64,000 nucleotides of DNA from Vishniacozyma victoriae (Eukaryota > Basidiomycota > Tremellomycetes > Tremellales > Bulleribasidiaceae), in contig JADPYG010000089.1 in the NCBI GenBank assembly GCA_017654735.1, positions 1,002,001 to 1,066,000 on the forward strand, read 5' to 3'. The translations under genes were made by a program, and so were the position numbers. Below are positions 36,301-47,687 of this stretch, piece after piece; positions within the stretch are counted from its first letter, which is position 1; each line of letters starts with the position of its first letter. The notes under the pieces were generated by a model that saw only the letters and a program-made list of their open reading frames with translations, did no database searches and was not told the DNA's origin.

Positions 36301-38823
36301 CTCCCATCTTGAACGGTCTGGCCGATTCTTCCGAATACGTACGGGAAGCTTCGTTGAATGCTGGTAAGATGATCATTTCGAATTACTCTACCAAAGCAAT
36401 CGATTTGTTGTTGCCTGAATTGGAGAAGGGGATGTTGGATATCCAATGGAGAATCCGATCTGCTTCTATCGAACTTACCGGTTTACTGTTGTATCGAGTT
36501 ACTGGTATTTCCGGAAAAGTCGATTTGGAAGAAGGAGCAGAAGCTCCCCAAGCTGCCGATAATGCTCGAAAAGCATTGCTCGATGCTCTTGGACAAGAGA
36601 GGAGAGATAGGATCTTGGCTACGTTGTACATTGTTCGACAGGATACTGTCAATGTCGTCAGGTCTGCCTCTATTCATATTTGGAAAGCCCTCGTTCAGAG
36701 TAAGTCTCATTGTCTTTCACGGGAAGGTGCTAATGGTAGATACACCAAGGACGACGAGGGAGATCCTACCGGTATTGATGCAGATGATCATGTCCCTACT
36801 TGGAAGTCCCGAGGTCGAACAGCAAGAAACTGCTTCGCGTACCCTCGGCGAACTATGTAGGAAGAATGGGGAAAGAATCTTCTCTGAACTTGTCCCTATC
36901 TTGCAGAAAGCCATCACATCCACCGACCCACGTACGAAGGAAGGTGCATGTCTCGCTTTCGCCGATATCATGTAAGTCAATTCTAGATATTGTCAGAATG
37001 TGGCTAATGTTTAGGGTCGCAGCAAGCAAAGATGCTGTTGAAGACCACCAGGATGCCATCATCTCTGCTGTCCGATCCGCACTTGTCGATAGCAACGCCA
37101 CTGTCCGATCTGCCGCTGCAAGGACATTCGACGTCATGCAACAGTATCTCGGTGCCAAGGCTATCGACCAGACTATCCCAACATTACTCGAGGCAATGCG
37201 AGATCCTGGAGAAACTTCCGAGACGGCCCTCAAGGCATTACAGGAAGTCATGTCTGTTCGAGCAAACACTGTCTTCCCAGTCCTCATCCCGACTCTTACC
37301 GCTCAGCCTATTACTGCTTTCAATGCTCGAGCTCTTGGCGCTTTGGTCAAGGTCGCTGGATCCGCACTCAACAGGCGACTCGACTCGGTACTTGGTGCAC
37401 TTGTCAAATCTCTTGAAAAGGAATCCAACGAGGAGATCAAGGGAGAGATCCAAGCTGCTATCGAATCCCTACTTGAATCTGTATCGGAAGAAGAAGGTAT
37501 TCATCAACTTCAAATGCTCCTCATATCATGGGCGAAAGACAAGAACCCAACTCGACGAGCTACTGGATGTAATCTATTCGGTACATTCTGTCAAGTCAAT
37601 TCATCCGATACATCCGATTATCGAGTCGACTGGATCCGAATTCTCGTCTCATCTCTCGATGATTCAGTCGAGGAAGTGGTATCAGCAGCATGGGAAGCAA
37701 TGGACATTTTCACAAAATCCATCGAAAAGGATGAACTCGATGTTCTCGTTGTTCCCCTCCGCAGAGCTATTGAGGGGACTGGAAGTCCTGGCAAGACTGT
37801 TCCTGGATTCAGTAGGCCCAAGGGATTACAGCCGATTGTACCGATCATCTTGGCGGGTGTCTTGAGTGGAACGCAGGAACAGAAGGAACAGGCTACTCTT
37901 GCTATCGGAGATCTTGCCCAGAGGACCTCGGAACAAGCTATCAAGGTTTACATCATTCAATTGACTGGACCTCTTATCCGTATTTTAACGGTTCCCGTAT
38001 CACCACAGATCAAGTCGGCAGTGTGAGTCCATATGATATCGTTTATAAACTGAAGCTGATGTACAGCCTTTCGACCTTGACTGTCCTCCTGGAAGAGATC
38101 CCACAATTGGTCAAACCCTTCCACCCTCAACTGACTCGAACATTCGTCAAATCCGCCTCGGACCCTGGAGGTCTCTCCATCCGAAGCAGAGCCGCAGCAG
38201 GTCTAGGTGCTCTGATGAAACATCAACCCCGAGTCGATCCTGTCGTTACGGAATTAATAGGAGGAGTAAGGGGAGCAGATAATGATATCGCCCCTTCCAT
38301 CGTCCTTGCTCTTGCGGCCGTATGTAAGAGTGCCGGAAAGAATATTGGGGAAGGGGTTAGGGGTTCGGTTGTGGAATTGGTAGAAGAGGCGTTTATGGGT
38401 GGACGTAATGGTACGTCTCCTATGTGGTTGATCAGAAGGGAAGTGCTGATGATAGAAACGTACGATAAAGCCATTGCAAGGGTTGTTTCGGGATTAGCAG
38501 CGAATGATCCTGAATATATCCGGTCAATCGTCGAGTAAGTCTCTTCTACGTTCTTGGGTAAGAGAAAAGAGCTGATAGATAGTACATTCCTAGCAGCCCC
38601 TACACCTCCAACACCACTGGTCTCCCATTCCATCTTAGCATGTCTCGAAGATTGCCCAGAAGCATTCTACGATCTAAATGTCGTTACAGACATTGTCAAG
38701 AAGGTTCAGAGTAGTGTTAGTTCCGATAATGGAAGTATTGGAAGGCCCGCTAGGGATGCTAGGGATTTAATGAAGAAGTTGGATAGGTGGGAAGGGGATG
38801 AGGCTGTTCAGTCACTCCTATAG
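30333..38823 (+). CDS. GCN1: GCN1, HEAT-repeat activator of the eIF2alpha kinase GCN2
   Basis: Sixteen exons: 30333-30573, 30621-31409, 31452-32975, 33021-33385, 33431-33551, 33652-33849, 33925-34293, 34337-34488, 34531-34848, 34891-35492, 35534-36699, 36740-36971, 37015-38022, 38067-38410, 38456-38534, 38583-38823; 2,582 residues, near the size of yeast Gcn1 (2,672). HEAT-type helical pairs fill the protein. The central and later parts carry the EF3-like segment (GAKYAARRGAAYGLAGIIKG, DPVPEARATAAKSLGTLVER, GLSEVLSALGMERMEGLLPE) and the conserved VFPVLIPTLTAQPITAFNAR. Gcn1 sits on stalled or collided ribosomes and passes the uncharged-tRNA signal to Gcn2. Introns 34489-34530 and 38411-38455 have no stop and a length divisible by three, so they look like coding sequence; splice signals and homology argue for removal. 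Confidence 0.95.
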
Positions 38824-39071
38824 GCCGACAGGCCGTTGCCCGGGTCTCGAACGAAGAGATAAGTAGAGAAGAGGAGGAGGATAAAAGAGATTATATTAGA
38901 TCTCAGACTTAGATAGGTAGAAGATAAAGAAGTAATGTTGATCTTGCATGGATATACAGTATTTGCGGTTGCTATCTGACCTCTGCGAAATCTATATGAA
39001 GGAACACGGCCAAGAATGTCCGAAAGGAGCTCGTGTATATAGCTCATCTAATGCCAGCCCAGCTCTGGCGG
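38824..39071. terminator. Convergent 3' region, GCN1 / coiled-coil gene
   Basis: About 250 purine-rich bases (plus strand) between two stops. No discrete terminator can be defined; it must hold both cleavage regions. Confidence 0.3.
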
Positions 39072-40731
39072 TCATACCCTCGTAACGAATTTCCTCCCCT
39101 TTTCCAACTCTTCAATAACTTTCCCCCTCTTTTCCAACTCTCTACTCATCCTTACTCCCTCTTCCCTCAAAGCTCTAACGGTGAATTCAGCTTCTTCAGC
39201 CTTATTTTTCCAATCTACAGCTTCCTTCTCCAATCGTCCAATATTACTAAGTATACCATTCATCTCACTATATCCTTTCGTCATTTCCGATTCTAACCTA
39301 TCGATCTCATTTTGACTTTCTTTGAGGGAGGCAGTGAGGTTTGCAAAACGATTTTCGAGTGAGGACGTTGATCTAGTCTGAGAGTGGAGTTGTTTTTCGA
39401 GCTGGGAGATGAGGGAGGTAGCATCTTTCGCTTGGGCTTGTCGGAGTGATCGTTCTTTTTCTAGTTCCTTCTCGAGTGACTCAGACTTTTTTCGATCTTC
39501 AAGTACAGTAGCTTCCAAAGCCGCATAATCAGCTTGAGCCTGTACCAAAGCTAATCCCGAATCTTGGGTCGATCGTTCCAAATGTGATATTCGGCGAGTT
39601 TGGGCTTGATGATTACTCTCCAGAGTGACAAAGTGATCTTCGAGAAGTAAATCCATGGAGGCTAATAACATGTCCCTTAGCCCTTGGCGGGTTGGCATTG
39701 ATTCTGCTCGATTTGAAGAGGAGGAAGTACGGAATTCGGGACCTGCATCGTGGAGTGTTCCAAAGTGGGATCGCTTAGATGGGGAGGTTCTGTCAAATAT
39801 GGTCCTAGCGGGGGATGGATTGAAATAACGGTCCAAGGGGGATGGTTGATCTTGATCTCTGTCTCTTCGAGATTCGTCATTTCGAATTCGGTTGACTCGG
39901 GAATCGCGGTCGGGAGAAGGTGGAAGTGGGATATGATGTGGTTGTGCTCGCCTCGCTTGAGGTGATGTGGCTTTGGGCGGCGTAGGTGGTGGTTGTTTCT
40001 TTTTAGGCGATAGAGTCAGAGGCTCGAATGAACTCGGTCTCTGCTCCTCCTCATCACTCTCACTCTCCCTATCGCTTACGTCGACATGATTGACTTCGAG
40101 GCGTGATGTAGACCTTGGATGTCCTTGTAATGGTCGACTCGTATTGGAATTGGTATTGGTAGGATTGAATGATAATGGTGGGAACCTCTTTGGTTTGGGA
40201 GAAGGCATCATAGGTCTAGCAGAAGGTGATTGTTTAGGCGAAGAAAGAGTTGCTTTCGATTTCTTCCTGCCGAACGACAGGAGGTTTCGACGGGGTTTCT
40301 CATCCTCTGATGGTCGTCTGAATACTGGTGGCTATTTATCAGCAGACTCACACTAGATGAGATGAAGACGTACCTCCTCTGACCTAATCATTTTTTTGGG
40401 ATACTGGAAGTCGAAATCTTCATTCTTCATGACGAACGACCAACCTGGACTTTCTACCATCAGCTCACCCGGGACAAGGACGTACCTTGAGCTTGTAGGG
40501 CCGCTTTCAATCGATCAGGTGATCTAGGCGCTAGGGCATTCAAGTCGTACTGGGTAATCTCATTGGATGTAGGTGGGTTGTATGCCTGATTATGAGCTTT
40601 GACGAGAAGAAGAGGAGGGAACGTACTGGAAAAGTGACTGTCCTGGACTCGGCTGAAGAGGGTGGATCGGATAGGTGGAGCTGATGGTCGTTTCGATGAG
40701 GTCGAGCTGGTGGTTGTGGTGATCCTGGCAT
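39072..40731 (-). CDS. Coiled-coil protein with disordered basic N-terminus
   Basis: Four exons (40731-40627, 40585-40486, 40453-40374, 40331-39072) give 514 residues starting MPGSPQPPARPHRNDHQ. Residues 35-95 look conserved (TSNEITQYDLNALAPRSP, LKAALQAQESPGWSFVMKNE). A Pro/Ser/Arg-rich linker follows, then about 220 residues of continuous heptad coiled coil from SMDLLLEDHFVTLESNHQAQ to the end. Long coiled coils with a short N-terminal motif are common in spindle-pole and cytoskeletal proteins; I cannot name the family. All junctions keep frame. Confidence 0.75.
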
Positions 40732-41133
40732 TGTTGTTAGTACATCTATGTAGGTATGAGTAGAATTTAATTAGGTGAGTATGGATTTAGTCAACATGGA
40801 GTATTGATCAACTGGATACACAATCCCTCCTTTCCCTATCCTTGATCTCCTTCGTCATAGACCATGGTCCCTGCATGGCTCCATACCATAGATGTTCAGC
40901 TCAATGCTTATCCATCAGATATACGGTTGTGTTCAATAGTCTCATAGTAGTGCGATGATATGTATGAAAGGAAGAGCAAATACCACCTCTAAGACTGGCT
41001 AGTGTAAACTCGGCTTCGGTCCGGTCCCGTGACGACGACGATCTTGTTCTTACACTCCACCTAGTACCACTACCCATACAACAACAACAGATACAGATAC
41101 AGATGATACAAAGATAGTACATGTAATACAACC
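40732..41133. promoter_or_regulatory. Divergent promoter, coiled-coil gene / ERT1-like gene
   Basis: About 400 bases. The plus-strand leader has CAACAACAACAGATACAGATACAG-type repeats just before the ATG at 41134. Nothing else stands out. Confidence 0.35.
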
Positions 41134-43245
41134 ATGGGCGCTACGGATCAAAAGCGTAGATTAAGCATAGAGAGTAAAGATGGGGGTAGTGTTAGTGGTG
41201 CTGGAAAGAGGAAATATCGTAAACATAAAACAGGACCTGGCAAGGCATGTGTCTATTGTCGACGAAGGTATGTCTCTTCTATTCGATGGGAGGGTACTGA
41301 TGATAGTCATATGGTCTGTGAAGGTGGTCGACCTTGTGAACGATGGTAAGTCTTTTGCTTTGTGTCGTACAAGAAAGGGGCTGAGGTGCAGTATAAAGAG
41401 AGATATCAGTCATCTATGTCGAGATGCTTCACCACCGAAAGACCTGCCTCCCAAAGACCCATCACCAAGTATCAGCCTTTCCGGAGGGAGGAAAGATTGG
41501 CCAGAAGAATATCAAGATATCAAACCGATCATACCCCAACAAGCTTCCACATCACAATTACCACCTCAATTATACTCTGATCCGAATTTCCCACCTTCAT
41601 GGCCACTTTTACCTGATACTAGTACCAATACAGGAGCTACTTTTGTAGATGGAACAGTCGGTAATGGGGTCAAGGGGAATGGATGGGGGATGAATGATGA
41701 ATCGGAATTAGGGGCTCTTTCGTACGTTACATCATTGACACAAGGGCAGAGGCTGATGGGTAGGAAATACTTAGGTGAACTAGGCGTACCGGCACTACCA
41801 GGTGGTTTCCTCGATGTTCTCACCTACTTCTCGAGGAACGATAATACCAACAACAATGATATGGGTACGATCCAGATGTCGGAATTGACGAATCAAGTTC
41901 CACCTCAAATTCAACAACAGGGTCAGGCAAAGATCAGCTCAAGTAGTAATGAGCTGTATGGGAACGGTAGTAGACCTAGTGGATCGACTAGCAATACGAA
42001 GCCCACCTCGAATGGGAAGAATGCAGCCCAGGATAAGGGAAAAGGGAAAGAAACTCCACCAGTGAATCCCTTGAACATATCCGGGATGTCTAGAATGTGA
42101 GTTCTGAGTAGTCTTATCATGGGGACTGGCTGACAGGATAGAGAGAGATACTTCCTGGCAGCAGCGGACCAACCATCCGGACCTCGTCATTCACGTCTCG
42201 CCCAAGTCATCAAAGCGAAATACGACGCAGGTCTCTTGAAACCCTACGACTACATCAAAGGTTACGAACGCATGAACAAATGGATGGATAGTGGTAGAGC
42301 AGCCCCGAGGCAGGAGAGTGTAAGTGGAAGTGCACCAAGTAGTCCAATCAAGGGAGGTAGTAGGAAATCAAGGATGGTCTGTAAGTCCACCTCCAACTTC
42401 TCTGCTCGACGAAGCTGATATCTAGCTCAAACTCCTAATCCGAGTGGAAGTAGTATATCCCCCGAGAGTCGGAGGAGGATCTTGGCTGCTCTCAATGGAT
42501 TTAGGCCAAAGTTCAGGCAGATCGCCCAGACCTTGACGGACGTGGATTTGGTTTTTGTGGAAGAAGCTATGGAGAGGTGGATGTTGGAGTACGACCGTGC
42601 TTTTGCCTGTAAGCCTCACTCCTTTTTCCTCTTCCCCATCATCTATCTTTGTCATTGGCAGAGCCCGATAGAGACAGTAGCTGACTGTCAGCAATCCACA
42701 CACCCTCGTGTATCTGGCGGAGGACCGGTGAGATCCAAAAAGCAAATCAAGAGTTCGCCAACCTCCTCCAAATCCCCGCTTCAATGTTCCGAAATGGTCA
42801 ATTATGTGTATACGAATTAATGGATGAAGATAGTGCAGTGCGGTACTGGGAGGGATATGGAAAGATCGCCTTTGATGCTGGTACGTCCCATTTCTTCTTC
42901 TCAACAATAGGATGAAGGACTCATGAATGGGCCAAAGAAGTATATATACCACAACAACACTAAAAATCCCACAATCCCTAACTCGGCAAAACTCTCATAC
43001 ACATACAAATCACACCCACCCACATCATATGGCTCATCGTCCGCCTGATAGTTTGGCTATTTCTTCTGATTTATCAGATGCTGGGAGTGGGATTGTAGTT
43101 CAGGAGAGTTATAGGGAGATTAAATGTTGTTTTAGTGTTACCATCCGAAGGGACGCTTGGGGGGTTCCTGTTGCTATTATGGGGCAGTGGATTGTACGTC
43201 TTTCTTATCTTCTTTGGGTAGTAGCTAATTTGACAGCCGATATGA
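41134..43245 (+). CDS. ERT1: Zn2Cys6 + PAS transcription factor, ERT1/AcuK type
   Basis: Exons 41134-41267, 41307-41345, 41392-42096, 42142-42380, 42426-42608, 42692-42880, then a last large exon up to 43193, and 43237-43245 (ending GQWIPI). The zinc cluster C-x2-C-x6-C-x5-C-x2-C-x8-C (CVYCRRSHMVCEGGRPCERC) is built from three exons. The C-terminus carries the PAS-like region of AcuK/Ert1 regulators: RLAQVIKAKYDAGLLKPYDY, RPKFRQIAQTLTDVDLVFVE, PSCIWRRTGEIQKANQEFAN and CCFSVTIRRDAWGVPVAIMG. These factors activate gluconeogenic genes such as PEP carboxykinase. The join after 42880 is a problem: the homologous-looking frame GQRSIYTTTTLKIPQ (from 42930) has no in-frame AG acceptor, while the first usable AG is at 43077-43078. 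See findings. Confidence 0.88.
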
Positions 43246-43468
43246 TCAATGTCAATGAACTATTGGCCGTTTGCCTTGGATTGACCATGTACGCGTGATC
43301 ATCAGTTTTCGTGTCTTGCCATGCCAATGCTATGCATATTATTATGTATGAGATGCAAAATTTGAAATGCCAAACTTGAATTATGCTCTATATTGGGGCA
43401 ATACAGTCTCCCAGATTGACGCAAGGCAGCTTGACCAGCAGAGCCCTTAGGTTCTGATGACGTTTGAA

Positions 43469-45327
43469 CTATTCTTTGATCTCGCAATCGCCTGCAGCAA
43501 GCATTGGCCTGTATTGTCAGTCGCCTTGTCAAGATGGACAGAGGAAGACGTACCACATGAGCAAAGCTTTGAGATCCTCGACACCGTCTTCTGAAACGAC
43601 AACTTCATCTCCTGTAGCAGTGACAGCCTTTGTCTAGGCCATCAGCTATGTGACGGGACTTCGAAATGAGGATCACTCACCAATCCGAGGGTAAGTTTAA
43701 TACAAGGAGCACCAGGTTTATAACTCTCCAGCGTCTCCTTCGCCCTTCCTTCCTGCTTCTCAATCAACCTGCAAACATTTCTAGCAGCAACCTCAGCCTG
43801 CCAATAAGCAGTATGTCCAGCTTGAATCGCCCCCGTCTCTGCACAATCTCCAATAGCAAACATATGTCTTAGATCCTCTTCTTGTTCAGAATGATCTGAT
43901 GAAGGCGGTGTAGGGAGAGGTTGGAGGGAGAGATTGGCCAGACGTTCGGCGGTATTTGCGCGTGATGGAATTGGTTTGGAGTGGGTTAGGATTTGCATTG
44001 TCGGATGAACCCTTATACGGTCTGTTGTGAGGGAGATACAGGCTGGGCAGAGGGAGGCCATGAATGAGGTATGGGGTTTTTGACCTGTGCATGGGAGCTG
44101 ACGGTCAGTTTCTTTCTTTTCGAGCGAAGAGTAAACGACTCACGACGAGATCGGCATGGAATTCACGTCCTTTATCCGTTGTCAGGATCTTATCCTTTCC
44201 GTTCATGTGCTCTGGGTCCTCTGGCCATGTCATGACTCTTTCACCTAGTACGACGTTAACGCCTAATTTTTCCAGTGTCGTCATTGCTGGTAGTTAGCTT
44301 GTGATCCAAAGTCGAAATATCTCAGCTCACCTGCGACGTGGACCTCTATAGGGTAGATCGGCATGAGCTGAGGCCTGGAGTGGAGAAGTGTGACCTCTTT
44401 TTCGGGGTAAATTTCTTTCAAGTCCGTAGCGAATTCTGCTGATCAGCTCGGTATTTTGGGAGAAAGGGTGGACTAACGAATCCCCAAAGCTCCACCTCCA
44501 ACGATCAATATCCTCTTTGCATCCCTCCTGTCTTTCGCTTTCTCCTCCATCCAAGTGACTCCACACTTCTTACTCCCCTTCCCCCTCAGGTGCTCATCAT
44601 TATCGATCCCAGGCGGTAAGTTTGGATGTTCAGACCAAACATTACATGGATCGGGCATACCACTTCCAAGAGCGTAGATACAATAATCAAAATTCAAAGT
44701 CTCTTCTGGTCCTTCGAAATCGTATGTCCCCACTGTAGTCGATGAGCCCATGGATCTCGTCAATGAATTCTTGGGCGAGGCGGGGCGGATGAACGAGACG
44801 GAATGGGATGTAAGGTGGGTGACGGTCCCCTGGATGAATTGACGTAATGGCAGTTCCTCTTCTTCAGAGGCGAATGATGAGGTAGATGATGCTGGTGATA
44901 GAGGAGGTGTGGGGAACTTGGATGAGGACGCGGCATTGCTCTCCTCGGGTAGATCGGGCGATTCGAGCATTTTCGTATATGGGATAAAAGCTTTAGGCGC
45001 ATGGGTGGGTAATATCGAAAATCGTGGAAACACATAAACATCTGTTCATTAGCACGTCCCCTCAAGTGGACAGAGAGACCTACGATTCATGTGTGAATTC
45101 CGATCTATAACGACCAATCTCCATCCAGCAGGTAAAGAACCAGCCAACATCCTCGCCGCTCTCGCTCCACCATATGCCGCACCCAAGATTACTACGGTCT
45201 TGGTTCTTCTTCTTGGCCTCTCATTGTGTGTATGCATTGGTTGCTTCTTTGGTGACGAGGGCGTGGCGTTGCCGTTAGAGTTGGTATTGTCCTTGGACAT
45301 GTTCAATTCCGATACTGAAATTGTCAT
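43469..45327 (-). CDS. AIF/FSP1-family FAD-dependent oxidoreductase
   Basis: Seven exons (45327-45084, 45041-44478, 44435-44331, 44286-44144, 44097-43681, 43633-43554, 43508-43469) encode 530 residues. The FAD site is VVILGAAYGGARAARMLAG near residue 45; RNSHMNHVYVFPRFSILPTH follows. The second Rossmann motif is ILIVGGGALGIQFATDLKE for NAD(P)H, and the late FAD contact is FAIGDCAETGAIQAGHTAYW. This layout matches AIFM2/FSP1 (AMID) and related NADH:quinone reductases. No transmembrane segment or clear mitochondrial presequence is seen. An insert of about 45 Ser/Glu-rich residues after YTKMLES is unusual. Substrate is inferred only at family level. Confidence 0.88.
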
Positions 45328-45751
45328 CGGCCGATGATCCCGATTGTGTGTTGTGGGTGACCAAGCTTTGAGCCTGTACTATCGAAGGGAGAGATGTTGC
45401 GGTGTTCGAGTATAATCAATCGTTGACTTGCTAGATGGTAGATGGAATCAGGTATACAAGATGATAATATATGTTGACAAAGGAGTTGTAGTGGATTACT
45501 TATGGGGTGATGACTTTTACTTATCAGATTGGAATCCACGATGGAGCAATTCAATATTATCCCTGAAATTTCGAGCAATTACCCTGAATCGGACAAGAGG
45601 ACCGGGCACCGGAAACTAGGCGGGATACTACTGCGTCACGGGCCACTGGCGGATGCTTCTCAAGTCGAACTTCTTCGATACATATACAAGTGGTTGTCTG
45701 GATGATACGGAAGTGGAACATAGGGCAAATCCGCAAACTCTAGTCATAAGA
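45328..45751. promoter_or_regulatory. AIF-like gene promoter and boundary of the accessory array
   Basis: About 420 bases upstream of the AIF-like gene and downstream of array member A. No TATA box or the array's promoter modules were found here, so this marks the left edge of the array. Confidence 0.35.
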
Positions 45752-46405
45752 CTAAAGGTTGTCTCCAGCTACGACAGTCCCCCTCTCCTCTTTCCCGCCA
45801 TCGGCGCTGCATGTCGACGGCCTACTCGAAGTTTCAGGAGCTTTCGACGATGCTGCATCCATGCCGGCCTTTGGAGTGTAGGTCGATATACTCCAGCCTC
45901 TTCCATGCTTGCTCACAATGCTACCCGGGTCCCCCGTGGTCTTCCTCGTGTTTGAAGGCTCAAGCGGTGTAAACACCATTCTCGAATCATCGTCCTGGTT
46001 GCCATTGACATTTTCGTACACGTGTGTGCCTGAGTCATCGAAGCCAAGAGTGGTGAAGGTCAATTCCTGTTCTTCGTCGTCGTAGCACCCTCCCCAGACT
46101 GCAAGAGAATGAAACTTTCCGGTTGGTGCCTCGGGCAAGTCTCCGAAGCGGAGCATCCTAGCTGGTTTTCCGTCTTTCCAGGTCATCTGCACTGAATCCT
46201 CGTTCAGCAGAACGACATCGGCTTCCGGCACAGCCTCTGAGACTGCTTGATTGAATTTGGCGAATTCCCCAGTGCGCACGTCACTCGGTCTGTTGATAGT
46301 GTAGGGGAGATACTGCAGAGTGTTGCCGTTCTTCGTGGCAGCGGAGAAGTGATCTGAATGGGAAGGAAAGAGTTCTGTCCCAGACGTCCTGCCAAATCTC
46401 GACAT
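45752..46405 (-). CDS. Array member A, uncharacterised 217-residue protein
   Basis: Uninterrupted frame, start MSRFGRTSGTELFPSHSDHF, with a TATA-like box (TATAAATGG on the minus strand, about 46577-46585) some 175 bases upstream. Residues 30-90 show the array's shared pattern: a beta-like segment (LQYLPYTINRPSD), a helix (FAKFNQAVSEAVPEA), then DVVLLNEDSVQMTWKDGKPA. A second beta-rich part follows (KFHSLAVWGGCYDDEEQELT), and the tail is Ser/Thr-rich and disordered. No signal peptide, membrane segment or known catalytic motif. Lack of introns contrasts with neighbouring single-copy genes. Promoter sharing with members B, C and E supports membership; protein similarity to them is weak and judged by eye. 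Confidence 0.65.
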   Translation of the reverse strand: MSRFGRTSGTELFPSHSDHFSAATKNGNTLQYLPYTINRPSDVRTGEFAKFNQAVSEAVPEADVVLLNEDSVQMTWKDGKPARMLRFGDLPEAPTGKFHSLAVWGGCYDDEEQELTFTTLGFDDSGTHVYENVNGNQDDDSRMVFTPLEPSNTRKTTGDPGSIVSKHGRGWSISTYTPKAGMDAASSKAPETSSRPSTCSADGGKEERGTVVAGDNL

Positions 46406-46576
46406 CTGTTATGCGGTAATAGAGGGCCAATAAGTTGAAATGTGTGTAGAGGTGGGATTAGTAGTGTAGGCCCAACAATGTTCAGTATTGACTGCCCAGG
46501 ATCTCTGCTGGGGAGGGTGCTGTTGTGAAGATAGTGGTGATAAAGGTGATTAATGAGAAGAGATTAAGACTCTCTT

Positions 46577-46734
46577 GACCCCCCATTTATACTCTCAAGA
46601 CTCTCAGGTGGACCTGCGACACAAATGCTCCACGGCTTCAAAGGATCGGCACCCCTCGGTGGAGTTCCCTATGAAGGGATCCAGTAGATAATGCCGGTGT
46701 GAAAGGGATGATAACGCCGGGCTGGCAGTGCCAC
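46577..46734 (-). promoter_or_regulatory. Promoter modules of array member A
   Basis: Going upstream from the TATA-like box: GTGGAG (46660-46665), AAGGGAT (about 46673), the 31-base module GCCGG..TGAAAG..GATAA..GCCGG (46690-46720), and the dyad TGGCAGTGCCAC (46723-46734). The module plus dyad has the same internal spacing as that of member C. Confidence 0.55.
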
Positions 46735-46926
46735 TTGGTGGTCGGTCTTCACTTTTGTGAGGTCTTTCCTACTGTAGTAGCTTGACTCCAGGTCGTACTC
46801 GCCTGATTCTTTGTCAGTGCTGGTGACTGAAAGACGCTGCCTGGTAAGCAGATATCTTAGTTCTAGGACGATAAGCTCCTTGCTCTCGCCATTTTGCCAC
46901 CTGTTCGTGTCCCCTGTATGCATCAC
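46669..46926 (-). other. Possible relic ORF upstream of array member A
   Basis: An 85-codon frame overlapping the member A promoter modules. Its KELIVLELRYLLTRQRLSV stretch loosely recalls SELIVFRLHNPRGEPQRSS in the ORF at 48226-48576. It may be the eroded tail of another family copy, or chance. I would not annotate it as a gene without expression data. Confidence 0.2.
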
Positions 46927-47111
46927 TGCAAGCGTAATTTAGAGGGCGTACTGCCATAGATTCCAATCAATGATAGCTTGTCGATCTCTTCATGAGCAAA
47001 AGCTAACATCTGTTTTTACAGTCATTATCAATTACATTCATATGTAGCTTGTAGATCGAGTCAACGCAAATCCCTCAAAACCCTCTGTGAGTCCCGATAG
47101 ACACATTGCAG

Positions 47112-47687
47112 TCACGCTACAATCACATCCTTTGGTATGATCCTGATGTTTGTCGTGACTTGTGTACGCCACTTTTCCGAACGAGTGTATTTTTTGGTAG
47201 AGACCATCGTCCATTTGAAACCGCTGGTACGATGGACGCCGTCCGAAGGCACATCCACGTTCACCCCGTGATGCGATACCCACTTGGTATCTGGAGAGGT
47301 ATGTACACCGGAAGCGCCCGGTGTGACGTAGATTTGACCAGTGGGGAGCTCGAGAGGAACGTGATTCGGGTACTTTGGCTTGTTGTGAGGTCGGTCGACG
47401 GAAGTATCGGCACCGACGTATTTCGAGTGAAATGCGTATGCTACCGCATCGACGTCTTCCTAGTCTTCAGTGACAGGGCGGACGTTTTCCAGACATTTCT
47501 TGAGAATCTTGAAGGTCTTGACGAAGCGGTTCGGGGACCACTTGATATGAAGTGTTCCTTTTCTGCCATTGTACTCGACATGAATGGGCTTGAGACGGGC
47601 GGCAAAGTATTCGCATAGCTTCTCGGCGTCTTTGTCCTTCAGACTCTTGGTGACGGCAAGTGTGCATGAATGTTCGGTGGATGGCAT
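47112..47687 (-). pseudogene. Array member B, frame interrupted by an in-frame TAG
   Basis: From ATG 47687 (MPSTEHSCTLAVTKSLKD) the frame runs 75 codons to TAG at 47460-47462, then continues in the same frame for 115 more codons (EDVDAVAYAFHSKYVG to NIRIIPKDVIVA) before a TGA at 47112-47114. Both halves match the array pattern: the first aligns with the start of member C (STTNSCVLDVPRFS), the second with its beta-rich half. The stop is flanked by a GAAGAC direct repeat on both sides. The TATA-like box (about 48039) is 350 bases away instead of about 160, and an ATG at 47896 sits at the usual distance but its frame closes after 25 codons. Most likely a decaying copy; stop-codon read-through or a sequence difference cannot be excluded. 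Confidence 0.6.
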
